Positions 1 through 6,068 of a stretch of 13,043 nucleotides of DNA are shown in pieces. The translations under genes and the position numbers were made by a program. The first letter of the stretch is position 1, and every line of letters begins with the position of its first letter. The stretch spans positions 1 through 13,043 of the forward strand of contig JACQMZ010000033.1 in assembly GCA_016203345.1 (NCBI GenBank), in the 5' to 3' direction. The stretch is from Candidatus Woesearchaeota archaeon. Lineage in GTDB: Archaea > Nanobdellota > Nanobdellia > Woesearchaeales > ARS49. Below the pieces are notes generated by a model that ran no database searches, was not told where the DNA came from, and worked only from the letters and a program-made list of their open reading frames with translations.

Positions 1-32
1 ATGTTACAAAGCATATGTTTTAGTAATCATTT

Positions 33-42
33 GGGGGAGTGA
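33..42 (+). promoter_or_regulatory. Shine-Dalgarno site setting the tfb start
   Basis: A purine-rich GGGGGAGTGA runs up to 5 nt before the ATG at 48. A GTG at 39 is in the same frame but lies inside this site, so the ATG at 48 is preferred. Too little upstream sequence is present to place a TATA box. Confidence 0.6.
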
Positions 43-47
43 AGACC

Positions 48-950
48 ATGAGCATCCAAACAGAAAAATGCCCGGAATGTGGCTGTGCAGACTTCTTCGT
101 CAACAAAAGGCGCGGCGAAGTAATTTGCAGGCAATGCAGTTGTGTTCTTGATGACAGCCTTGTGGATTTCGGAAGGGATTGGAGCATGGATGAGGACAGC
201 GGTGACACGCAGTCTCGTGCAGGCGCTCCGTTTGATCCGCGTGTGGCAAACAACCTCATAACTGAAATTGGCAACAGCGCTGACTTCAGCCGGCTGGACA
301 AAAGCACGAAGTTCCTGATGAACAGGATCAAGAAAAAGAACAGGTGGACCAGCTCGAGCTTGGAAGCCAACCTCAACTATGCGTTCAATCATTTGAAGAC
401 CGTTGCAAGCCATTTGCACGTCACTGAAGGCGTGGAAAAGGAAGCCGCAGGTATTTACAGGGCTGCTGCAGAGCGTGGCTTGACAAAAGCACGGGCTTCT
501 GACAGTCTTGTGGCGGCCGCACTCTTTATTGCGTGCAAGCTTTTCGCTATTCCGAAGACCATGAAGGAAGTGTCTGAGTCAAGCAAAATTGATTTGAAGA
601 CTTTGGGCAAAAGCTACAAGTTGCTCTTGCGGGAGCTCAAGCTCAAAACCATGCCTACGAATCCGATGGATTACTTGGTGAAGTATGCGAGCAATCTGGC
701 AATTGCCAACAAGACTCAGGTGACTGCCAGTAATCTTATCAAGAGCTATCATGCAATTGGCAAAACGTCTGGCAAGAATCCAACAAGTCTTGCGGCAGTG
801 GCGTTGTACATTGCCAGCTTGCAGACCAAGGAAAAAATCACGCAAAAACGCATTTCTGAAGCGGCAGGCATTACCGAAACCACGCTCAGAAACAGGTGTG
901 CTGAAATGCTTGAAGCCCTGAAAATCAGGCTTCCAAAAGGAAGGAGATGA
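48..950 (+). CDS. tfb: Transcription initiation factor B (TFB)
   Basis: This is the archaeal TFIIB homologue, which bridges TBP on the TATA/BRE element to RNA polymerase and helps open the promoter. The 300-aa protein starts with a zinc ribbon (Cys8-x2-Cys11 and Cys27-x2-Cys30). A B-reader/linker follows at about 42-75, with the usual Arg-x-Gly-x-Pro and Asp-Pro elements. Two cyclin-like repeats lie at about 105-200 and 205-295. The second holds the Asn-Pro-x-Ser-Leu-Ala-Ala-Val-Ala-Leu-Tyr motif and a BRE-recognition helix-turn-helix near 271-290 (ITETTLRNR). Length and order of parts are normal for the family. It is strong evidence that the host is an archaeon. The next gene starts 3 nt after the stop, so the two are probably co-transcribed. 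The genome may carry other TFB paralogues; nothing here says which role this one has. Confidence 0.96.
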   Translation: MSIQTEKCPECGCADFFVNKRRGEVICRQCSCVLDDSLVDFGRDWSMDEDSGDTQSRAGAPFDPRVANNLITEIGNSADFSRLDKSTKFLMNRIKKKNRWTSSSLEANLNYAFNHLKTVASHLHVTEGVEKEAAGIYRAAAERGLTKARASDSLVAAALFIACKLFAIPKTMKEVSESSKIDLKTLGKSYKLLLRELKLKTMPTNPMDYLVKYASNLAIANKTQVTASNLIKSYHAIGKTSGKNPTSLAAVALYIASLQTKEKITQKRISEAAGITETTLRNRCAEMLEALKIRLPKGRR

Positions 951-952
951 AA

Positions 953-1333
953 ATGAAGAAGATAATCGTAATAAAACAGACAACTGGCAAATCAAACAGT
1001 GGTTGCAGTTGTTTGGGCTGCGTGGGCTGTTTAGCATCTCTTGCTGGAATTGCGGGAATCGCAGTAGCTTCAGCAATAATGGGACCTGTAGATCTAGGAA
1101 GAACTGTTTACAATCAGCTGATAGGCGACACCCCATTACTTAAACGAGAAATAGTAAACTACTGCAGAAAAGATACAAACGAAGCATCCCTCGCCAATGA
1201 ATTAGGTTATCATCTCTCAGAAGGCGAACAAATCAACCCACAAGATGTTGACATCAGCACATTATGGGATGCATCTGAAGAACACGCACCATCACTATAC
1301 CAGCGATGGGTGTGGACGTCATTGGAAGACTAA
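953..1333 (+). CDS. Small membrane protein with N-terminal cysteine cluster, unknown function
   Basis: I do not recognise this 126-aa protein. A basic N-terminus is followed by a tight cysteine cluster (Cys18, Cys20, Cys23, Cys26), then a Gly/Ala-rich hydrophobic segment at about 27-46 that could be one membrane helix, then a soluble, acidic C-terminal half with one more cysteine (Cys71). The cluster could bind zinc or an iron-sulfur centre, be lipid-modified, or simply be a membrane-proximal motif; the sequence does not decide. An ATG at 947 overlaps the tfb stop, but AAGGAG at 941-946 is spaced 6 nt from the ATG at 953 and abuts the one at 947, so 953 is chosen. Codons look more A/T-rich than in tfb. 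The close spacing implies co-expression with tfb. Confidence 0.7.
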   Translation: MKKIIVIKQTTGKSNSGCSCLGCVGCLASLAGIAGIAVASAIMGPVDLGRTVYNQLIGDTPLLKREIVNYCRKDTNEASLANELGYHLSEGEQINPQDVDISTLWDASEEHAPSLYQRWVWTSLED

Positions 1334-1348
1334 AAGAGGAAAATCAAA

Positions 1349-1579
1349 ATGTATCAAAAACCAACCAATAGCTATGAAGCGCTTCTCATCGTGTACGACC
1401 TTAACTTAGTTCCACATGATCGAGTCAGTGCTGATGAAGTGCATGCCGAAATGGCTGCATTGTTCAATGGCGACGGAGATAAAACTCTGGCTCAATTAGT
1501 CAGGGACGTGTCTGAAAGGCCGTCAATCGTAAACTTGCTGCGTTCGCCAAGCCATGTGGAAGATGGCGTTGTAGACTAA
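1349..1579 (+). CDS. Small acidic hypothetical protein
   Basis: A 76-aa soluble, acidic protein with no family I can name. It has an N-terminal Tyr-Glu-Ala-Leu-Leu-Ile stretch and predicted helices, with no membrane segment and no cysteine. It lies 15 nt after the previous stop, with AGAGGA at 1335-1340 spaced 8 nt from the ATG, so it is probably the third gene of the tfb transcript. It converges on vapC with only 5 nt between the stops. Support is the ribosome-binding site and operon position, not homology. Confidence 0.55.
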   Translation: MYQKPTNSYEALLIVYDLNLVPHDRVSADEVHAEMAALFNGDGDKTLAQLVRDVSERPSIVNLLRSPSHVEDGVVD

Positions 1580-1584
1580 TTGCA

Positions 1585-1977
1585 TTACAGAATGATGCTC
1601 TTTAGTTCCTCAATCTTTTGAAAATCCTTGTCCTTGGTTACGAGAGTCATGTCGTTTTCAATCGCAAGGGTTGCGATGAGCAGGTCTGCGAGTGGAAGTG
1701 TGACCCCTTTTTTTTCATGGGCGTGTTTCAACTCTGAGAGAAGTTCCGCAGTTTTGTGTGACGTGTGCAATACGCTGAATTTGTGCAGGACGGCAATTGC
1801 TTGTTCTTTGTTAGCAGGTGTCCGTTGCCGCACGCCATAGTGAAATTCGAATTCAGTGATGAATGTTATTTTGGCAGGAAGGGGATGGAGTGTGGACAGT
1901 CGGTGCAGTTGGGTAATTGTGGACTGTTTTCTCTGTTCGATGTCTATAATGAGGGACGTGTCGAGCACGAGTGTCAT
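1585..1977 (-). CDS. vapC: VapC-like PIN-domain toxin ribonuclease
   Basis: A 130-aa single PIN domain, the usual size for VapC. PIN nucleases cut RNA with Mg2+ held by a cluster of acidic residues. Here these are Asp6 (in LDTSLIIDI), Glu42 or Glu44, Asp98 (in LPLADLLIATLA) and Asp116 (in TKDKDF), all in the expected order. The start codon overlaps the vapB stop by 4 nt (ATGA at 1974-1977 read on the minus strand) with no Shine-Dalgarno site, so translation is probably coupled to the antitoxin. VapC toxins commonly cut tRNA or rRNA; the target here cannot be read from sequence. All acidic residues are in place, so the toxin is probably active. Confidence 0.88.
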   Translation of the reverse strand: MTLVLDTSLIIDIEQRKQSTITQLHRLSTLHPLPAKITFITEFEFHYGVRQRTPANKEQAIAVLHKFSVLHTSHKTAELLSELKHAHEKKGVTLPLADLLIATLAIENDMTLVTKDKDFQKIEELKSIIL

Positions 1978-2216
1978 GTGCGGAAACCGCAGTCTTGTCT
2001 GACAGCATGGACAACTTTCTCTAGTTCACGTGCTTCTTTCTCGCTCAGTATTTTTTCTCCTTCAAGTATTTCCTCCCAAAATGGTGATTTTCTTTTGTAT
2101 TCCTGTATCAATGTTTTGAATAAAGTTCCCATTTTTACTTTATGTTGCGCGGCCAATCCCTTGAACTCTGCCCATGTGTCGTCACCAACGTTCTTGATGG
2201 TTTTTACTTCACTCAT
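1974..2216 (-). CDS. vapB: VapB-like antitoxin, ribbon-helix-helix type
   Basis: An 80-aa protein upstream of and overlapping the PIN toxin, the standard antitoxin position. Residues 4-10 (VKTIKNV) can form the DNA-binding beta strand. Two short helices follow at about 13-25 and 28-40, as in ribbon-helix-helix proteins that bind their own promoter as dimers. The charged C-terminal part (about 44-80) would wrap the toxin. A TATA box is centred about 26 nt before the ATG, so the mRNA is probably leaderless and autoregulation would act at 2217-2265. The RHH assignment is by pattern and position. Confidence 0.75.
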   Translation of the reverse strand: MSEVKTIKNVGDDTWAEFKGLAAQHKVKMGTLFKTLIQEYKRKSPFWEEILEGEKILSEKEARELEKVVHAVRQDCGFRT

Positions 2217-2238
2217 AGAAGTAATGAAGTATTACTAG

Positions 2239-2246
2239 TATTTAAG
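2239..2246 (-). promoter_or_regulatory. TATA box of vapBC
   Basis: CTTAAATA on the minus strand, centred about 26 nt upstream of the vapB ATG at 2216. At the usual archaeal TATA-to-start distance, transcription begins at or within a base or two of the ATG, giving a leaderless message. Confidence 0.65.
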
Positions 2247-2265
2247 TATTACCACTTTACAACAC

Positions 2266-3051
2266 TTATATCGCCGCACTCATATTCACCAGCACAGCCA
2301 CAAGGTACACGAGTATGCTTCCTTTGAGGTGGAGTCTGTGGGTGACAAGGAGTTTTTTGGCGAGGGTGGTGCGTTTCCAGAGTTGTTTGTTGGACATCCA
2401 CACCAGGAGTGCACTGCCGATAAGTACTATGGTTATTTTGATAGTTGCAGTTCCGGTGAATCCAAAGTTTTGGAGTAGGAATTGTCCGACTGGGTTTCCT
2501 TCTACTTTTCCGAGGTTTAGGAAGTAGTGGGTGGTGGCAAGGTCGAGGACGTTGAGCACATTGAGGGCTGTGAATTCTATCAGTGGCGATGTTTTCAGAA
2601 GGGCAACGCCAGCTACAAGGTGAAGGATGCCCAGCCAATACGTGAGTGTCAGGACTGTTTCGATGCTGAAGGACAAATGTTCTGGGATCAAGGGATGATA
2701 TGATTTTTCAGTATCAACATAGACGCCCAGCCGTGCGTTGTTGAACAACGGCTCTTGATCCAAGAGCGCAGGGATGATGCTGCGAGCAGTGGTGGCAAGG
2801 ACAGTGTCTCCTGGTGTTTTGCGTTGCAGGACTTCGACGAATTCTTGGGATGTTCTGGTTGGCACGTTGTCAATGGCAAGGATGATGTCGCCTGCAATGA
2901 TTCCTGCGCGTTGGGCAGGGGCGTTCGTCATGAGCTCAACAACTCGGACGCCGTGACTTGTCCAGGCGGTTTGGTTCCATAGGTAAGTTAGTGCAAGACT
3001 GCTGATGAAGAGCAGGAGGCCAATCAGCAGGAGTTGAGTGCCAGGTCGCAT
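2266..3051 (-). CDS. Membrane protein with PDZ domain and DUF5658-like helices
   Basis: A 261-aa protein. Residues 5-25 form a membrane helix or uncleaved signal anchor. A PDZ domain follows at about 33-115, with the typical APAQRAGIIAGDIILAID core. Further hydrophobic segments lie at about 128-152, 160-180, 200-220 and 245-261. The third region has the NVLDLATTHYF...ExNP pattern I associate with DUF5658. No metalloprotease HExxH or other catalytic motif is visible, so this may be an adaptor or peptide-binding membrane protein rather than a protease. A TTG in frame at 3063 was passed over, because the TATA box at 3073-3080 places the transcript start at the ATG at 3051. It is divergent from a signal peptidase-like gene, which hints at a shared envelope role (inference). 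Confidence 0.72.
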   Translation of the reverse strand: MRPGTQLLLIGLLLFISSLALTYLWNQTAWTSHGVRVVELMTNAPAQRAGIIAGDIILAIDNVPTRTSQEFVEVLQRKTPGDTVLATTARSIIPALLDQEPLFNNARLGVYVDTEKSYHPLIPEHLSFSIETVLTLTYWLGILHLVAGVALLKTSPLIEFTALNVLNVLDLATTHYFLNLGKVEGNPVGQFLLQNFGFTGTATIKITIVLIGSALLVWMSNKQLWKRTTLAKKLLVTHRLHLKGSILVYLVAVLVNMSAAI

Positions 3052-3072
3052 GGACGCCTCCAACAGCAGCCA

Positions 3073-3080
3073 TATTTAAA
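3073..3080 (-). promoter_or_regulatory. TATA box of the PDZ membrane protein gene
   Basis: TTTAAATA on the minus strand, preceded by a purine-rich BRE-like AAAGG. Its centre is about 26 nt from the ATG at 3051, which predicts a leaderless transcript and decides the start codon. Confidence 0.75.
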
Positions 3081-3102
3081 CCTTTACCACTTAACAATAG
3101 AA

Positions 3103-3110
3103 ACATTTAT
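3103..3110 (+). promoter_or_regulatory. TATA-like box of the signal peptidase-like gene
   Basis: ACATTTAT preceded by purine-rich AGAAA, centred about 28 nt before the ATG at 3135. With the box at 3073-3080 it makes the 83-bp gap 3052-3134 a back-to-back bidirectional promoter for two probably leaderless mRNAs. Confidence 0.55.
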
Positions 3111-3134
3111 GAATGAACTCTTTCACGCTCTGGC

Positions 3135-3644
3135 ATGAGCTGGGCGTATTTGACTTTACTGGTCGTGCTTCTGTCAAGCATGTTCACGACAGGATATGCG
3201 GTAGCGCTGCTTCAGCAGCAAGTGGATGGTGGAGTGGTTGAACAAGCCCAAAACCTTCGTTCCGGCTTGCTGGGCTCACCAGATGTTCCTTCGCCAAAGG
3301 ACCGCGTCCCTGAAGACAGGATTCACGTGTTTCCTAATCAAGTATTGATCGACATTCGTGGCGCGCAGTGGAGCAAGTTTACTGACACGAATTCAATGGA
3401 TCCAGTGATAGATCGCGAGGCAAACGCTCTTCAAATCGTGCCTGCCGCCCCTGAAGAAATTCAGGCCGGAGACATTATTTCTTACGAGTCAGATTACGGC
3501 ACGATCATTCACCGCGTGATTGAAACCGGCAAAGACAAAGACGGTTGGTACGCGCGCGCAAAAGGCGACAACAACCCTTCCGCAGACCCGGACAAAATTC
3601 GGTTTGCGCAAATCAAACGGGTAGTGGTTGGAATAATTTATTGA
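3135..3644 (+). CDS. Signal peptidase I-like serine protease (S26, archaeal Ser/His type)
   Basis: A 169-aa membrane-anchored protease of the kind that removes signal peptides from exported proteins. Residues 4-27 form one N-terminal membrane helix. A linker of about 45 residues leads to the protease core. Ser87 sits in the Asn-Ser-Met-Asp-Pro box as nucleophile. The Gly-Asp-Ile-Ile box begins at 112, His126 in IIHRV is the general base used by archaeal/ER-type enzymes in place of bacterial Lys, and Gly144-Asp145-Asn146-Asn147 is the GDNN box. All core boxes are present and in order. The family's usual Gly before Ser-Met is Asn here. The long linker could mean a specialised substrate set rather than the housekeeping enzyme. 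It converges on the metallophosphoesterase gene with 16 nt between stops. Confidence 0.82.
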   Translation: MSWAYLTLLVVLLSSMFTTGYAVALLQQQVDGGVVEQAQNLRSGLLGSPDVPSPKDRVPEDRIHVFPNQVLIDIRGAQWSKFTDTNSMDPVIDREANALQIVPAAPEEIQAGDIISYESDYGTIIHRVIETGKDKDGWYARAKGDNNPSADPDKIRFAQIKRVVVGIIY

Positions 3645-3660
3645 CGCGAAGCAGGTTGTA

Positions 3661-4662
3661 TTATTTCAGATAGTCTTGCAACTTGACGTTCTGATAACTC
3701 ACTCGGCCATCGCGTACCATTAAAATGCCTGTTTGTCCTAAGTCGAGTTGTCCAGAATTCCAATACAATTCATCAACGAGAGTTCCTTGCTGAACTGGTT
3801 TAACATTTGCGTCATGCGCCTTGTGTCCGCTTTCGTGGAAATGGCCGCTTACTGCTTTTGTAACGCCTAATTCGGCGTAAAGTTTTCTCAATTCTTGATT
3901 TCCCCTGTTTTCTCGCTTAAGAGTTAATCTATTTGCAGCAGCTATCAGTCGCACGTCCATATCGGAAACAGCTCCGTATTGTCTTCTAATCCTGTCTTCA
4001 ATGACGATACCAGGAATTACGCTTCCGTCTGCCTGTACTCCAAAATAAGCACCATCAACCGCACCTTCAAGCGAGTCAAATTTTCTTGGAACATGGCAAA
4101 CAGCAATAGTTTTTCCGCCGTCGGAAATGGTTTTCTTCAAATCATTCATATTCGCGTAGTGCAGTAATCCTCTAAATTTGCCTTGAGCCATGAGTGCTCG
4201 ATGAGCGTCAGGGTTATACGGGACTAGTCCTTGCTCTATTGGTAAGTACAATCCTGACGGAATGTTTTCGTCGCTTCCTATTTGATATTCTCCGCCACAC
4301 ACAAAATCAGAACCTGGCAAGAACACTAAATGGTGGTCTCCGTTGTCAACTTTTGGAACGTCAAAAGTGCTCATGAGATTTGAATATTGCCTTTTGAAAT
4401 GTTCTAGAACTGGCTGAAATGCTCCAATCGTTTCGTGGCTTCCAGGCTGAACATAGGACTCCAAGCCGCTCTTTCCAACAGCATCTAAAATAACTGCAAC
4501 GTAGTCCTGGCTTGCTTGAAGTGTCCTTTGACGTTCCCCAATGTCACCATTTACTATTAGCTTCTCTGCTCCTAATTTTTTAAGAACATCTATCGTGAGC
4601 CCCACTATTCTCGGATCGCGATGAACGTCCGAAATGACACCATACCTTGTTTCTTTTACCAT
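3661..4662 (-). CDS. Calcineurin-like metallophosphoesterase
   Basis: A 333-aa enzyme with a two-metal phosphoesterase site; the substrate is unknown. Metal motifs run in the family order: Asp12-x-His14 (ISDVH), Gly39-Asp40 (VNGD), Gly-Ser-His-Glu at 74-77, His190 (VCHVP) and Gly-His-Phe-His with His274 and His276. The third motif normally reads Gly-Asn-His-Asp/Glu; the bridging Asn is Ser here, which could alter metal binding. There is an insert of about 100 residues between motifs three and four. No signal peptide is seen, so it is probably cytoplasmic. The frame stays open upstream to 4788, but that extension runs through the TATA box and the palindromic element, is low-complexity in style, and precedes the first conserved residue, so the ATG at 4662 is chosen. 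The predicted leader is about 15 nt, with no Shine-Dalgarno site. Confidence 0.85.
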   Translation of the reverse strand: MVKETRYGVISDVHRDPRIVGLTIDVLKKLGAEKLIVNGDIGERQRTLQASQDYVAVILDAVGKSGLESYVQPGSHETIGAFQPVLEHFKRQYSNLMSTFDVPKVDNGDHHLVFLPGSDFVCGGEYQIGSDENIPSGLYLPIEQGLVPYNPDAHRALMAQGKFRGLLHYANMNDLKKTISDGGKTIAVCHVPRKFDSLEGAVDGAYFGVQADGSVIPGIVIEDRIRRQYGAVSDMDVRLIAAANRLTLKRENRGNQELRKLYAELGVTKAVSGHFHESGHKAHDANVKPVQQGTLVDELYWNSGQLDLGQTGILMVRDGRVSYQNVKLQDYLK

Positions 4663-4698
4663 TTGGGTGTGCCTGTTGTGAGTAGTAGAATGTTTTTT

Positions 4699-4708
4699 GC
4701 TTATAAAC
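4699..4708 (-). promoter_or_regulatory. TATA box of the metallophosphoesterase gene
   Basis: GTTTATAAGC on the minus strand, centred about 41 nt before the ATG at 4662. It predicts a start near 4677 and a short leader of about 15 nt, unlike its leaderless neighbours. Confidence 0.6.
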
Positions 4709-4739
4709 ATTAGTCCGATGCGGTCCATCAACCTGTCAA

Positions 4740-4938
4740 AGGCGCGGGCGGACCACCGGTGATCGCTCGGCTTCGCCTCGCTCAACACAGGTAGTCACAG
4801 AAGACGCAAACACAACATAAATTAGTTGCGTCTTCTGGGACTCATAGAAGTCAGTACTATTCATGTCATACATTCTACCGACTTCTATGAGCTTGCTCGC
4901 TTCGCTCGCCGCCCGCGCCTCTCGGAGACTTCGTCTCC
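4740..4938. repeat. Nested palindromic element between divergent promoters
   Basis: Three perfect 12-bp inverted repeats are packed here. The outer pair, AGGCGCGGGCGG at 4740-4751 and its complement at 4909-4920, encloses two others: 4798-4809 with 4826-4837 (CAGAAGACGCAA arms, 16-nt loop) and 4841-4852 with 4880-4891 (CTCATAGAAGTC arms). A tight hairpin, GGAGAC-TTC-GTCTCC, follows at 4924-4938. A 20-mer at 4764-4783 recurs in inverse orientation at 5965-5984. The element lies exactly between the two divergent TATA boxes (4699-4708 and 4973-4980) and codes for nothing convincing. It could be a MITE-like insertion, a protein-binding cruciform, or a structured RNA. Confidence 0.7.
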
Positions 4939-4972
4939 TTCGCCTTGTGAACACACTGGTGGAAAATCAAGG

Positions 4973-4980
4973 TTTATATA
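4973..4980 (+). promoter_or_regulatory. TATA box of map
   Basis: TTTATATA centred about 27 nt upstream of the ATG at 5004, predicting a leaderless transcript. It also rules out the longer reading frame that begins at 4863. Confidence 0.78.
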
Positions 4981-5003
4981 CCTCTCTCTATCCTTACTCT
5001 TTC

Positions 5004-5897
5004 ATGAATCCTGAAGACTTGAAGAAGTGGGAAAAAGCAGGCAACGTGGCTGCGCAAGCGTTGGAGTTTGGCAGGTCTTTGATAAAGTCTGGTGCGGTCA
5101 TTCGTGAAGTTTGCGACAAGGTTGACCAGAAAATTCTGGATCTTGGAGCCCGTCCTGCGTGGCCCACTCAGGTTGGCTTGAATCACGTGGCAGCGCACGA
5201 GACTCCTGATCCTGAAGACAACAAGCTCTTTTCAGATGAAGTGGTGTGTCTTGATGTAGGAGCGCATGTTGAGGGTTTTGTGGGGGATAACGCGTGCAGT
5301 GTTGATTTGTCTGGCAGGCATAAGGAATTGATTGCCGCGGCTGAGGCTGCGTTGAATGCAGCCATTAAGGCAGTGCGTGTGGGCGTGCAGACTGGTGAGT
5401 TAGGCAGGATTATTCAGGACCAGATTGTTGCGCACGGAGCTGTTCCTGTGCGGAACTTGTCAGGGCACGGTATTTCGCAGTGGGTGATTCATGACAAGCC
5501 GTCTGTTCCAAATTTCGCGTCTGGCGAGAAAACCGTAGTTCCTGACGGTCAGATTATTGCTATCGAACCGTTCGCATCTACAGGAGCAGGGATGGTAGTT
5601 GAGGCAGAGCGATCGAATTTATTTGCTGTGGTCAACCCTCGTCAGGTGCGGAGCCCTTTTGCGCGTGACGTGTTGAAGTTTTGTTTGGAAGAATACAACA
5701 CTTTGCCTTTTACCACGCGGTGGCTGACGAAAAAGTTTGGCCAGGGCAGGACAAATCTGGCGTTGCGCGAGCTCTTGCAGGCAGGAGTTTTGCACTCATA
5801 CCCGCCACTGGTTGATGCTTCAAAGGGAATGGTAACCGTCTTTGAGAAAACGCTGTTGGTTGGGGAGAAAGTGAAAGTGCTGACCACCGTAGATTAA
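5004..5897 (+). CDS. map: Methionine aminopeptidase, type II
   Basis: A 297-aa cytoplasmic enzyme that removes the initiator Met from new proteins. It uses a two-metal pita-bread site, and every ligand is visible: Asp84 and Asp95 (in LDVGAHVEGFVGDNA), His155 (NLSGHGISQW), Glu188 (AIEPFAS) and Glu281 (VFEKTL). His61 in LNHVAAH is the substrate-binding His. Spacings match type II enzymes, and the region between Glu188 and Glu281 holds the helical subdomain insert (about 210-270) that separates type II from type I. Archaea carry type II, in line with TFB. The frame is open back to 4863, but the Met at 5004 begins the family's usual N-terminus and sits 27 nt after a TATA box. Confidence 0.94.
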   Translation: MNPEDLKKWEKAGNVAAQALEFGRSLIKSGAVIREVCDKVDQKILDLGARPAWPTQVGLNHVAAHETPDPEDNKLFSDEVVCLDVGAHVEGFVGDNACSVDLSGRHKELIAAAEAALNAAIKAVRVGVQTGELGRIIQDQIVAHGAVPVRNLSGHGISQWVIHDKPSVPNFASGEKTVVPDGQIIAIEPFASTGAGMVVEAERSNLFAVVNPRQVRSPFARDVLKFCLEEYNTLPFTTRWLTKKFGQGRTNLALRELLQAGVLHSYPPLVDASKGMVTVFEKTLLVGEKVKVLTTVD

Positions 5898-5951
5898 TGT
5901 CACAGTAGTAATTTCCACCGTAGTATATTGCCCAAACATTCATTTCACCCA

Positions 5952-5997
5952 AATTTTCCTGAACGAGCGAGGCGAAGCCGAGCGAGTTCGGAAAATT
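5952..5997. repeat. Palindrome in the map-pafA gap
   Basis: AATTTTCCTGAAC at 5952-5964 pairs with GTTCGGAAAATT at 5986-5997 with one bulged base. The centre holds a GC-rich core with an inner GGC-GAA-GCC hairpin at 5971-5979. The core's first 20 nt (5965-5984) are identical to the reverse complement of 4764-4783. It could serve as a map terminator or be a dispersed repeat. The rest of 5898-6068 shows no gene and no convincing TATA box for pafA; the best weak AT-rich tracts lie near 6016-6040. Confidence 0.65.
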
Positions 5998-6068
5998 GTG
6001 CATATTGTTCACATACCTATTACTTTTCACACAGACATTTCTTGTGTTTCCGGAAGCCGCCTGTATGA

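Noticed and set aside
3661..4376. Plus-strand short frames at 3979-4167 and 4194-4376 antisense to the metallophosphoesterase
   Set aside because: They have no ribosome-binding site or TATA box and no recognisable domain, and they lie opposite a well-supported gene.
4663..4788. N-terminal extension of the metallophosphoesterase
   Set aside because: It runs through the TATA box and the palindromic element and adds no conserved residue; the ATG at 4662 begins the family core.
4740..4938. A CRISPR array or tRNA in the repeat-rich gap
   Set aside because: The repeats are inverted and unequal, not regularly spaced direct repeats, and no cloverleaf with a T-loop motif is visible.
4863..5003. N-terminal extension of methionine aminopeptidase
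   Set aside because: It translates palindromic repeat sequence and the TATA box; the ATG at 5004 fits the promoter spacing and the family N-terminus.
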